From contig JAHFBX010000138.1 of NCBI GenBank assembly GCA_023249815.1, positions 1 to 7,335 of the forward strand: a stretch of DNA of 7,335 nt. The letters run 5' to 3'. Shown here in pieces: positions 1 through 6,487 of this stretch. The notes under the pieces are model-generated. The model ran no database searches. It saw nothing but the letters and a program-made list of their open reading frames with translations, and had not been told where the DNA came from. The number at the start of each line of letters is the position of its first letter. Within the stretch, counting starts at the first letter, position 1. Source of the stretch: Candidatus Eiseniibacteriota bacterium. Lineage in GTDB: Bacteria > Eisenbacteria > RBG-16-71-46. Position numbers and translations under genes: made by a program.

Positions 1-794
1 TCGGTCGCGGCCCACACCGCGGCGGTCGCGGCGGCGAGCATCGCCACCACGGCCGCCGCGAGCGCCTCGCCCGCGCGGCGCGGTTCCGCCGCCAGCGCCT
101 CCGCCGCCCACGTCGCGGGCGACCACGCCGGCGGCGCGGGCAGCGCGTTCAATGCGCCGCGCAGGTCGGTGACATCGGCCGCGAGCCGTGGCATCCAGAA
201 CGCGTTCGCGAGCCAGCCGGCCACGAACGCGAGCGTGGCGAGGAGCGCCAGCGTCTCTCGCAGTCTGGGCGCCGGAGCCAGGCGTAGCGTCGGCAGGGCG
301 AGCAGCGTGCCGAGTGCGAGTGGCAGCGCCCACAGCAGCAGCATCGCCACCACGAGCGGCACCAGGACCAGGCCGCCATGCGTGAGGCCGTGCGCGAGCG
401 CGGCCGGGAGCGCGATGGCGAGCACCGGCGGCAGCGTGCGCGGCAGTGTCTCCACGAGCTTCACGAGCAGGAGTTGCGAGGTGGAGAGCGGCGCGATGCG
501 CAGGCGGTCCAGGTCGGGGGACGTGATCGCGGCGGAGACCACGGCGTGCAGGTCGCCGAGCGCCAGCATGAGCACGGCGAGCGTGAACGCCCAGCCCAGG
601 AGCCGCACGGGCACCTCGCGCGGCGGATGCAGCGCCTGCACCTGAGCGAACAGAGCGCCGAAGCCCACGGCGAACGCTCCGGCCATGAGCAAGACCAGCA
701 GCACCGGGAGCAGCCCGCGACGCGGGCGGCCCGCGCTCCACAGCGACCGGCGTGCCACGTGCCAGCCGGTGCGCAACAGCACACGCGTGTTCAC
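1..794 (-). CDS. ABC-2-type transporter permease (putative ABC exporter subunit), C-terminus cut by window edge
   Basis: Membrane subunit of an ABC exporter, acting with the ATPase encoded just upstream. Read on the minus strand from a GTG at 794-792, the frame stays open for 264 codons to the window edge. The protein begins VNTRVLLRTGWHVARRSLWS. Hydrophobic segments lie near residues 28-50, 66-90, 117-135, 140-168, 180-199 and 243-262. A short cytoplasmic stretch, SPDLDRLRIAPLSTSQLLL (92-110), matches the D-L-D-x-L-x-x-A-P-L/V-S pattern of the putative ABC exporter family related to ABC-2 permeases, where it probably contacts the ATPase. The GTG overlaps the ATPase stop codon by 4 nt (GTGA) and has no clear Shine-Dalgarno sequence, so translation is probably coupled. 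The frame and hydrophobicity are seen directly; family membership is from recall; the substrate is unknown. The C-terminal membrane segments lie outside the window. Confidence 0.85.
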   Translation of the reverse strand, partial: MNTRVLLRTGWHVARRSLWSAGRPRRGLLPVLLVLLMAGAFAVGFGALFAQVQALHPPREVPVRLLGWAFTLAVLMLALGDLHAVVSAAITSPDLDRLRIAPLSTSQLLLVKLVETLPRTLPPVLAIALPAALAHGLTHGGLVLVPLVVAMLLLWALPLALGTLLALPTLRLAPAPRLRETLALLATLAFVAGWLANAFWMPRLAADVTDLRGALNALPAPPAWSPATWAAEALAAEPRRAGEALAAAVVAMLAAATAAVWAAT

Positions 795-1537
795 GCGCCG
801 CCGTCCGGCGCGCCGAGTTCCAGGAACACGTCCTCGAGCGAGCGATCCGCGCGCCCGCCCCTCAGGGTCTCGAGCGTGCCCTCCGCCACCACACGGCCCG
901 CGCGCAGGATGACGACGCGATCGCAGAGCCGCTCGGCCACGTCCAGGAGGTGCGTGCTCACGAGCACGCCGCCGCCCGCCGCGGCGTGCTCGCGCAGCAG
1001 CTCCTTCAACGTGCGCGCCGAGAGCGGATCGAGCCCGTTCAACGGTTCGTCGAGGAGCAGGAGCGGCGGCGAGTGGAGCATCGCCGCGACGATCGCGGTC
1101 TTCTGGCGCATGCCGAGCGAGTAGCCCTCGAGCAGCCGCCCGGCGTCCGCGGCGAGACCGAAGCGTTCGAGCAGCGCTTCGGCGCGGCGTTCGGCCGCGG
1201 CGGCCGGGAGGTCGTAGAGCGCGGCGACGAACGCGAGGAACTCACGCGCCGAGAGCGTGTCGTAGAGGAACGGCCGGTCCGCGACCAGGCCGAGTCGCGC
1301 CTTTGCGACGCGCGGCTCGCGTGCGAGGTCCGCACCGGCCACGGTGATGCGTCCGGCGTCCAATGCGAGCAGCCCGGCCACGCAGCGGAGCGTCGTGGTC
1401 TTGCCCGCGCCGTTGGCACCCAGGAATCCCACGATCTCGCCGGGCGCCACGCCGAGCGACACGTCGGCCACGGCCTGGACGCTGCCGAACCGCCGCGCCA
1501 GCGACACCACGCGAAGCGGCGCGACGGCAACGGTCAT
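791..1537 (-). CDS. ABC transporter ATP-binding protein (exporter type)
   Basis: Cytoplasmic ATPase of 248 residues that powers the ABC-2 permease encoded next. Visible motifs are Walker A GANGAGKT (40-47), an ABC signature variant YSLGMRQK (139-146) instead of LSGGQ, Walker B LLLLDEP (159-165, catalytic E164), D-loop NGLD (167-170) and switch histidine H196 in VSTHLL. The usual Q-loop glutamine is absent: the segment reads VADRPFLYD (85-93), with D87 at about that place. To my recall, acidic residues occur there in EcsA/NatA-like exporter ATPases. The length is normal for a single-domain ABC-2 ATPase. The ATG at 1537-1535 was chosen because it overlaps the esterase stop codon by 4 nt (ATGA) and gives the canonical N-terminus; upstream codons in this frame lie inside the esterase gene. 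The N-terminal sequence before the start shows no clear ribosome binding site, consistent with coupling. Function is secure, substrate unknown. Confidence 0.93.
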   Translation of the reverse strand: MTVAVAPLRVVSLARRFGSVQAVADVSLGVAPGEIVGFLGANGAGKTTTLRCVAGLLALDAGRITVAGADLAREPRVAKARLGLVADRPFLYDTLSAREFLAFVAALYDLPAAAAERRAEALLERFGLAADAGRLLEGYSLGMRQKTAIVAAMLHSPPLLLLDEPLNGLDPLSARTLKELLREHAAAGGGVLVSTHLLDVAERLCDRVVILRAGRVVAEGTLETLRGGRADRSLEDVFLELGAPDGGA

Positions 1538-2532
1538 TCTGCCAGCGCGCGCGCCAGCGCCGGCAGGCTCTGGTCGTAGCGGTAGGGCACGTTCATGTGA
1601 CCGTCGTCGAACTCTTCGTGATAGTGCGCGATGTCGAGGCGTCGAAGCTCGGCCGCGAACGCGCGCGCGCCATGGTGCAGGTGGTACTCGTCCCGCGTAC
1701 CACAGTCGATCCATAGCAACCGCAGCGCGCGCAACGCATCGGCGTGTCTGGAGAGCAGCGCGAGCGGATCGTGCGCGAGCCAGCGCTCCCACACCTCGGG
1801 CCGCGGCAGCCCGGTCGAGAGATCGAACGGCAGGCCCACGCCCAGCTCCGCGCCCGCGTCCGGCGAGTAGCACCCCGCCATGGCGACGATGTTGAGCGCG
1901 AGGAAGTCGTCCTTGCCCTTCTGGGGCTTCGCCTCGAACCCTTCGAGGAAGCGCCTCACGCCGCCCGCGCCCTGGAGCACGGAGCAGGCCTTCGGGAAGT
2001 CGGGGCGGTAGCAGTACTCGAACAGCATGTCGCCGCTGTGGCAGGCAACGGCGCCGAACACGCGCGGATGGCGCATCCCCAGCCGCAGCGCGCCGAACCC
2101 GCCGGACGACTTGCCCGCGACCCCGCGGTGGTCACGCGTCGCGAGCGTGCGGTAGGTGCGATCCACCCACGGCACGAGCTCCTCGATGACGTGGGTCTCG
2201 TAGCGGCCCGTCGCCGCCGAGTCCATGTACTGCGAGCCCCCGAACCGCGTGAACGCGTCGGGCATGACGAGGATGAGCTCGGGCGAGCCGCCCGCAATCA
2301 ACCGGTCCATGCGATCGTCAAGCGACGGGCTCCAGGGATTGTCGTTCAACAGCATGCGACCGCGCCCGGTGAAGCCGGTAAGCACGAACACCACTGGGTA
2401 ACGGCGCGTGCGCTCGCTGTCGTACGACGGCGGCAGGTAGACCGGCACGCGCCGCTCGTGCGGATCGCCGAGGGGATTGTCTTTGAGCGCGGCGCTCTCG
2501 AACCGGGTGATCTCCACTCGACCTGCGTTCAT
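1534..2532 (-). CDS. Putative esterase, alpha/beta hydrolase of the esterase D / PF00756 type
   Basis: A 332-residue protein with an alpha/beta hydrolase fold resembling esterase D, S-formylglutathione hydrolase and enterochelin-esterase-like enzymes. The N-terminal part contains RRVPVYLPPSYD (27-38) and RRYPVVFVLTGFTG (43-56), typical of the family's first strands and oxyanion-loop region. The nucleophile elbow is GKSSGGFGAL (140-149), with S142 the likely catalytic serine in G-x-S-x-G. The acid is probably D276 or D281 (IDCGTRDEYH), and the histidine is H312 in DDGHMNV. No signal peptide or membrane segment is seen, so it is predicted to be cytoplasmic. The ATG at 2532-2530 is preceded by GGAGGG with a 5-nt spacer and overlaps the stop of the GT-C gene by 4 nt; its own stop overlaps the ATPase start by 4 nt. 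It might deacylate or transfer an acyl group on the exported compound, but the substrate cannot be read from sequence. Confidence 0.88.
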   Translation of the reverse strand: MNAGRVEITRFESAALKDNPLGDPHERRVPVYLPPSYDSERTRRYPVVFVLTGFTGRGRMLLNDNPWSPSLDDRMDRLIAGGSPELILVMPDAFTRFGGSQYMDSAATGRYETHVIEELVPWVDRTYRTLATRDHRGVAGKSSGGFGALRLGMRHPRVFGAVACHSGDMLFEYCYRPDFPKACSVLQGAGGVRRFLEGFEAKPQKGKDDFLALNIVAMAGCYSPDAGAELGVGLPFDLSTGLPRPEVWERWLAHDPLALLSRHADALRALRLLWIDCGTRDEYHLHHGARAFAAELRRLDIAHYHEEFDDGHMNVPYRYDQSLPALARALAE

Positions 2533-4580
2533 CGCAGCCCTCCGGGCCCGAACTCCGCGACGCCGTTCGGCGAGGGTCGCCGCGCGCGCAGCCGTTCGTC
2601 GAGCCGTACCACCACGCTGTCCGCGCGCCAGTCCGGCAGGATCCGCTTCAGCTTCTCGAGGTGTTCCGCCGCGGGCTCGTCGAGTCTCGCTGAGATCAGT
2701 CCTTGGACCAAGTCGCGGCGCGCGAGCCAGTCGGTGGGCTTGAGCTCCGCCGCGATCTTCGTTTCGAGCAGCGCGTACTTCGTGTTCACGCGCTCGAGCA
2801 ACATGCCCAGCATGGCGTGCGCCTCGGGATGCCCGATGCCGGAGCGCACGGATTCGATCAGCTGGCGGCGCGCGGTGAGCGTGTCGCCGTCCTCGAGCGA
2901 GCCTTTCGCTCTGCGGAGCCACAACACGCGCGCGGTGCTGTCGTCACGCGCGCCCCACTCGCGCCAGGCGCGCTCCGCCAGCTCGCGGCGGCCGCTCCAC
3001 AGCGCTGCCCAGCCGAGTCCGTACCAGTGGTCGAGTCGCTCGCCGCCTTCCTCGAGCCCGCGCCGGAACGCCCACAGCGCGCCGCCGGGCCGGTCGAGCA
3101 GAAGCAGGTCGCCGCCCACCTGGAACAGCGGATCGCGCTCGTTCGCGTACAGAGGCTCGAAGTCGACTCCATTCCAGAACAAGAACCGCAACGGATACCG
3201 GCCGGCCGTGGCCTCACCGAACGCGGAATAGAACTGCGACTCCAGCGAATCGTCATGATAGAGGTGACGCACCGACGGTCCGCTGCCCATCTGGAAACCC
3301 GCCCACGAGGGCAGCGCAGCGAAGAAGAAACGCGTCTCGCGCGCGACTTTCGGGACGACGCGCTCGAGCGATGCGCGCAGTTCGCGGGACAGCCCCGCGG
3401 CGCGCTCCAAGTAGAACGACGTCACATGCGACGTGCCCGACCACGGATTCTCGCGCAGCGCGAACGCGCGGGGCGAGACGCCCGCCGCATGCCACCACAA
3501 CAGCGCACCGGCGAACACGATCCAGCTCCAGCGCGCGAGCCGGGCCGCGGCGCACGCCACGAGCACCGCACCGCCCACGACGGCGAGCGTGTAGTAGTAG
3601 CCGCTCCACAGGTGGGCCACCGGCCACACGGGCAGCGTGAACGCCGCGCACCACGCGACCGCGAACATGACCACCTCGCGCATCGGCACACGGCGTTCGC
3701 CGGGCTCGGCGGGCGACGCTCGGTCGGGGAGCGCGATCGCGGCGAGCGTCAACAGCGCGAACGCCACGAGCGACGGCCGCGCCTCGGACCACGAGCGGAG
3801 CCAGCCGGCGGCATGCTCGATTCCCGCGAGCGACTGGAGCAGGTGGAGGAACGCCGCCGCGAGCGATGCCCCGCCCCACACGAGCGGGTGCGCCGCCGTG
3901 GACTGCTGCCGGAGCAGGACCTCGCCCACCGCCCACGGCAGCGCCGCGAGTGTGAACGGCAGCGTGCGAGCCAGCGCGCGGCGCGCGGGCAGGTGGTCGA
4001 TGCGCCAGCTCCACAGGAAGAGCAGCACCGGCAGCGGCACCGCGGACTCCTTGGCGAGCGTGGCCGCCACGTACGCGACGAGCGCCAGGCCGGTGCGACC
4101 GCGCCGGAACAGTGCCATGGAGCCGAGCGCGCCGGTGAGTGCCAACAGGTCCTGTGAGCACGACACCCAGGCGAGGTTCACGCGCTGGAGCGGCACGAGC
4201 GCGAACCACAGCACCCCGGCCAGCACGGCGGGCGAGGGTCCGGGTTCGCGGCGCGACACGAGCGTGCGTAGCAGATCCGCCAACAACACCAGCGCCGCGA
4301 GGAACACGAGCAGCTGTGCCAGGTGGAACACGAAGGGCTCGCCCCACGACAGCGGTGCGACAAGCGAGAACCACAGCTCCCGGGAGACCGGACGGAAGAA
4401 ATTCCCGACGCCCGCCGGATGCAGGACGGCGCCCAGGACGCCGTGACGGCGCACCTGCTCGAGGAACAGGTAGTCGTCGTTCAAGAAGCCGGTCCCCAGG
4501 GCGCTGGCGTAGAGCGCCACGAGGGCGGCGGCCCCGAGCAGGGGGGCGGACCAGCGCGAGCGCAGGAGCGTGGTGTTCAC
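2529..4580 (-). CDS. Polytopic membrane protein, GT-C glycosyltransferase-like (TMTC/PMT type), with C-terminal TPR-like region
   Basis: A 683-residue protein starting the minus-strand operon. About eleven hydrophobic segments lie between residues 12 and 368. The first is followed by GFLNDDYLFLEQVR (31-44), where the Asp pair D35-D36 sits in the first outer loop, as in GT-C enzymes that use polyprenyl-phosphate sugars. Next come NFFRPVSRELWFSL (60-73), GEPFVFHLAQLL (80-91) and TLAKESAVPLPVLLF (174-188), all echoing TMTC and bacterial O-mannosyltransferase-like proteins. From about 371 on it is soluble. Residues 371-500 form a segment I do not recognise, and 501-661 are amphipathic helices resembling degenerate TPRs. 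The GTG at 4580 was preferred over an ATG at 4730 because the intervening 50 residues are Arg/Pro-rich, lack family resemblance and cover the divergent promoter region. Glycosyl transfer is inferred from family resemblance, and the acceptor is unknown. The stop overlaps the esterase ATG by 4 nt. Confidence 0.78.
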   Translation of the reverse strand: MNTTLLRSRWSAPLLGAAALVALYASALGTGFLNDDYLFLEQVRRHGVLGAVLHPAGVGNFFRPVSRELWFSLVAPLSWGEPFVFHLAQLLVFLAALVLLADLLRTLVSRREPGPSPAVLAGVLWFALVPLQRVNLAWVSCSQDLLALTGALGSMALFRRGRTGLALVAYVAATLAKESAVPLPVLLFLWSWRIDHLPARRALARTLPFTLAALPWAVGEVLLRQQSTAAHPLVWGGASLAAAFLHLLQSLAGIEHAAGWLRSWSEARPSLVAFALLTLAAIALPDRASPAEPGERRVPMREVVMFAVAWCAAFTLPVWPVAHLWSGYYYTLAVVGGAVLVACAAARLARWSWIVFAGALLWWHAAGVSPRAFALRENPWSGTSHVTSFYLERAAGLSRELRASLERVVPKVARETRFFFAALPSWAGFQMGSGPSVRHLYHDDSLESQFYSAFGEATAGRYPLRFLFWNGVDFEPLYANERDPLFQVGGDLLLLDRPGGALWAFRRGLEEGGERLDHWYGLGWAALWSGRRELAERAWREWGARDDSTARVLWLRRAKGSLEDGDTLTARRQLIESVRSGIGHPEAHAMLGMLLERVNTKYALLETKIAAELKPTDWLARRDLVQGLISARLDEPAAEHLEKLKRILPDWRADSVVVRLDERLRARRPSPNGVAEFGPGGLR
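2538..2543 (-). promoter_or_regulatory. Shine-Dalgarno sequence of the esterase gene
   Basis: On the minus strand the sequence GGAGGG lies 5 nt before the ATG at 2532. It is the clearest ribosome binding site in the minus operon and fixes the esterase start. It lies inside the last codons of the GT-C gene, so the esterase can also be loaded by independent initiation, unlike the next two genes, which lack an obvious site. Confidence 0.7.
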
Positions 4581-4652
4581 GGGGCGCAATCTAGCCCGGA
4601 GCAATGGGTTCCCGCGAGTGCCACGCCCGCGGGCGGATAGCCGAGGGTGAGG

Positions 4653-4677
4653 TTCCGCCCTCAATCCGATGGCGGAA
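4653..4677. repeat. Inverted repeat in the divergent promoter region
   Basis: TTCCGCC (4653-4659) and GGCGGAA (4671-4677) are perfect 7-bp inverted arms separated by 11 bases. The position about 75 bp from each gene start would suit a regulator-binding site acting on both directions. It could equally be a transcribed hairpin in one of the leaders or a chance event in GC-rich DNA. Confidence 0.35.
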
Positions 4678-4737
4678 GTGGCCGATGACAGGCCGAGACG
4701 AGGATCGCCCCCTCTAGGCGGTTCCCCCATCCACGAC

Positions 4738-4751
4738 GGGAAGCGGGAAGG
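4738..4751 (+). promoter_or_regulatory. Purine-rich ribosome binding region of the histidine kinase
   Basis: Two copies of GGGAAG (4738-4743 and 4745-4750) precede the ATG at 4754, with 10 and 3 nt spacing. Neither is an ideal Shine-Dalgarno site, but the stretch is strongly purine-rich and is the only such run near the start. It supports the ATG at 4754 as the kinase start. Confidence 0.5.
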
Positions 4752-4753
4752 GA

Positions 4754-6343
4754 ATGTCCACGCGCACCGAGATCCGTTGGAATCATCTGCAGCTGGCAGG
4801 CTGGATGCTGTGGGCCGCCGCGTTCGCGCTGTTGCTGGCGCTCACCACGGTCGTGCCCGCGCTCTACGCGCGCGTGATCGGGCTCGCCGGTCCCAACGAC
4901 CTGCCGGTGGGCATCGACAACCCTTACATGGTCACGGTGGCGTTGGCCGGGCTCGTGATCCTGTTCTGCCTCTACACCGTGCTGCAGCAGCGCGAACTGC
5001 ACCGCGCGGTGAAGGCGCTGTCGCGCGAGGAGAACGACCGCCAGGACGCGAGCGTGCGGTTGAACGAGCTCTCCGCGCTGTTCCAGGTCAGCACCACGCT
5101 CCAGTTGCAGCTTCGCAGCGACGTCATCCTCGAGATCATCGTGCGCCGCGTCGTGAGCACGCTCAAGGCTCAGCAGGCGAGCATCATGATCCTGGAGCCC
5201 GAGAACGGGGACCTCGTGACCCGCGCGTCGTACGGGCTCGAGGCCGAGTTCTCGCGCGGCGCGCGCAAGAAGATCGGCGAGGGCATCGCCGGCTGGGTCG
5301 CGCTCCGGCGTGAAGCGCTGTCGCTGGGTGAGAAGGCGCCGTCCGGCGAGATCGGCAAGCACTACAAGGACAACCGCCGCATCACCTCGGCGCTGTCGCT
5401 GCCGCTCGCGATCGGCGAGCGCGTCGTCGGCGTGCTGAACGTGAACCGCATCAATCACACCGAGCCGTTCGGCGAACATCATCTCGAGGTCTTGCGCGTG
5501 TTCGCCGAGCACATCGCGGCGGTGATCGACCGCGCCGAAGTCATGGAGCGCATGGGCCGTCGCGCCCGCGAGCTCGAAGCCGACAACGAGAAGCTGATCG
5601 ACCTGAACCGCATGAAGGACGTGTTCCTGGGCACGGCCAGCCACGAGCTGAAGACGCCGCTCACGAGCGTCATCGCCTACGCGGAGCTGCTCGACGACCA
5701 CGAGGGCCGACTGTCGAAGGACCAGTCGCGCGAGTTCGTGGGCCGGCTGCGTGTGGAGGCGCAGCGGCTGCTGTCGCTGATCGAGGACATCCTCGACCTG
5801 TCGCGGCTGGAGAGCGGCAAGCTCGCCATGAAACCGCGCCGCCTGGACATCAGCGAGGTCATCCGCGGCGCCGTGGAGACGACACGCGGCACGGCCACGA
5901 AATACGGCGTCTCGGTGCGCGCGGAGCTCACCGAACACCTGCCGCTCCTGTCCGTGGACGAGGTGAAGATCCGACAGGTGCTGGTGAACCTGATCGTGAA
6001 CGCGATCAAGTTCAGTCCGCGGGAGGCGCCGGTCGTGCTGCGTTCGCACCTGGACGGTGTCTACGTGCGCGTCGAGGTGAGCGACCAGGGGCCGGGCATC
6101 CCGCCGGACACCGCGACGCACATCTTCGAGCTGTTCGGTCAGAACGTGCCCGAGGACGGCGATGGTCGCGGCGGCCTGGGCATCGGCCTGCACCTGGTCA
6201 AGCGCATCACCGAGTTGCATGGCGGGCACGTGGGCGTGAACAGCCGCGCGGGCGAGGGCTCCACGTTCTGGATCCGCCTGCCGATCGCGCCCGAGGTGCA
6301 CGCGACGCTCGAGACGAACGCGTCGAACCAGGAAGCGGCGTAG
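4754..6343 (+). CDS. Membrane-anchored GAF-domain sensor histidine kinase, no adjacent response regulator
   Basis: A 529-residue sensor kinase expected to autophosphorylate and pass phosphate to a response regulator not encoded in this window. Two membrane segments (about 14-36 and 58-77) enclose a loop of only about 20 residues, so sensing is probably not by a periplasmic domain. A helical linker (78-103) leads to a GAF domain (about 104-262) that contains no cysteine, which argues against a bilin or Fe-S ligand. A second coiled-coil-like helix (262-290) leads to the dimerisation/phosphoacceptor domain with H297 in TASHELKTPLTS. The ATPase domain shows the N box with N416 (VNLIVNAIKF), G1 DQGPGIP (444-450), F box FELFGQ (458-463) and G2 GGLGIGL (473-479). 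All catalytic motifs are intact. The final 18 residues are a short polar tail. The GAF ligand and partner are unknown. Confidence 0.95.
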   Translation: MSTRTEIRWNHLQLAGWMLWAAAFALLLALTTVVPALYARVIGLAGPNDLPVGIDNPYMVTVALAGLVILFCLYTVLQQRELHRAVKALSREENDRQDASVRLNELSALFQVSTTLQLQLRSDVILEIIVRRVVSTLKAQQASIMILEPENGDLVTRASYGLEAEFSRGARKKIGEGIAGWVALRREALSLGEKAPSGEIGKHYKDNRRITSALSLPLAIGERVVGVLNVNRINHTEPFGEHHLEVLRVFAEHIAAVIDRAEVMERMGRRARELEADNEKLIDLNRMKDVFLGTASHELKTPLTSVIAYAELLDDHEGRLSKDQSREFVGRLRVEAQRLLSLIEDILDLSRLESGKLAMKPRRLDISEVIRGAVETTRGTATKYGVSVRAELTEHLPLLSVDEVKIRQVLVNLIVNAIKFSPREAPVVLRSHLDGVYVRVEVSDQGPGIPPDTATHIFELFGQNVPEDGDGRGGLGIGLHLVKRITELHGGHVGVNSRAGEGSTFWIRLPIAPEVHATLETNASNQEAA

Positions 6344-6351
6344 CCTCCGCC

Positions 6352-6392
6352 GGCGCCTTCCCCGCTCGCGAGCCGGATTTCGGGAAGGCGCC
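6352..6392. terminator. Strong inverted repeat after the histidine kinase, probable terminator hairpin
   Basis: GGCGCCTTCCC (6352-6362) and GGGAAGGCGCC (6382-6392) are perfect 11-bp inverted arms with a 19-nt loop, beginning 8 bases after the kinase stop codon. The loop carries a second palindrome, GCTCGCGAGC (6364-6373). No T-run follows on either strand, so it is not a textbook intrinsic terminator. It may still terminate, or protect the kinase mRNA 3' end, as GC-rich hairpins do in many high-GC bacteria. Confidence 0.6.
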
Positions 6393-6413
6393 CGTGGGGT
6401 CGCACCCGCCGCG

Positions 6414-6434
6414 CGGGCCGTGCATACTGGCCCG
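6414..6434 (+). promoter_or_regulatory. Candidate promoter/operator upstream of the sigma factor gene
   Basis: CATACT (6423-6428) matches four of six positions of a TATAAT -10 box and is the only AT-rich hexamer in this stretch. It is flanked by perfect 6-bp inverted arms, CGGGCC (6414-6419) and GGCCCG (6429-6434). A transcript starting a few bases downstream would have a leader of roughly 50 nt. The -35 area is poor, so a sigma-70 promoter needing an activator, or an ECF promoter, is possible. This is suggestive only. Confidence 0.3.
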
Positions 6435-6487
6435 TCCCGCCGGGTGAGAGCCGCCCGCGCGGCGGTCGGACCCCGGGAACCCAGCGC

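Larger units (their letters stand above)
4581..4753. promoter_or_regulatory. Divergent intergenic region between the GT-C operon and the histidine kinase gene
   Basis: These 173 bases separate two genes transcribed away from each other, so promoters for both must lie here or in the gene starts. On the minus strand TAGATT (4593-4588) sits 7 nt before the GTG of the GT-C gene and fits a TANNNT -10 pattern, which would give a nearly leaderless transcript. I see no convincing -35 box 17 nt upstream of it. No confident sigma-70-type promoter is visible on the plus strand. The inverted repeat at 4653-4677 and the palindrome CCCGCGGG (4627-4634) are also in this region. Confidence 0.55.

Noticed and set aside
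752..1579. 275-codon plus-strand open frame opposite the ABC ATPase
   Set aside because: The opposite strand has Walker A, signature, Walker B and H-loop motifs in order. This frame gives an Arg/Glu-rich sequence with no motif.
1538..1873. Upstream extension of the ABC ATPase frame by 112 codons
   Set aside because: It lies inside the esterase coding sequence, lacks family resemblance, and the ATG at 1537 gives a standard ABC N-terminus.
2533..2922. Upstream extension of the esterase frame by 130 codons
   Set aside because: The extension lies inside the GT-C coding sequence, is Arg/Ala-rich, and the ATG at 2532 has a good Shine-Dalgarno sequence and a 4-nt overlap.
1744..3231. 495-codon plus-strand open frame across the esterase and GT-C genes
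   Set aside because: It crosses two well-supported minus-strand genes and their junction, and its product is Arg/Ser/Ala/Pro-rich without recognisable motifs. It is a GC-driven shadow.
2703..4157. 484-codon plus-strand open frame opposite the GT-C gene
   Set aside because: The product is dominated by Arg, Glu, Gln and His, lacks any motif, and lies opposite a membrane protein with clear GT-C features.
3253..4374. 373-codon minus-strand open frame in another frame inside the GT-C gene
   Set aside because: It is Arg/Ala/Gly/Val-rich low complexity and fully nested in the real frame.
4581..4730. ATG start at 4730 for the GT-C gene, adding 50 residues
   Set aside because: The added residues are Arg/Pro/Gly-rich and not signal-like, and would put coding sequence over most of the divergent promoter region. 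The GTG at 4580 directly precedes the first membrane segment.
4681..4753. Possible sigma-70 promoter (ATGACA ... TCTAGG) for the kinase
   Set aside because: Matches to consensus are too weak at both boxes and the pattern is easily found by chance.
4661..6301. Very long open frame (546 codons) on the minus strand opposite the histidine kinase
   Set aside because: The opposite strand encodes a kinase with every expected motif. The antisense product is rich in His, Asp, Gln, Arg and Val with no domain pattern, as expected for the mirror of a high-GC gene.
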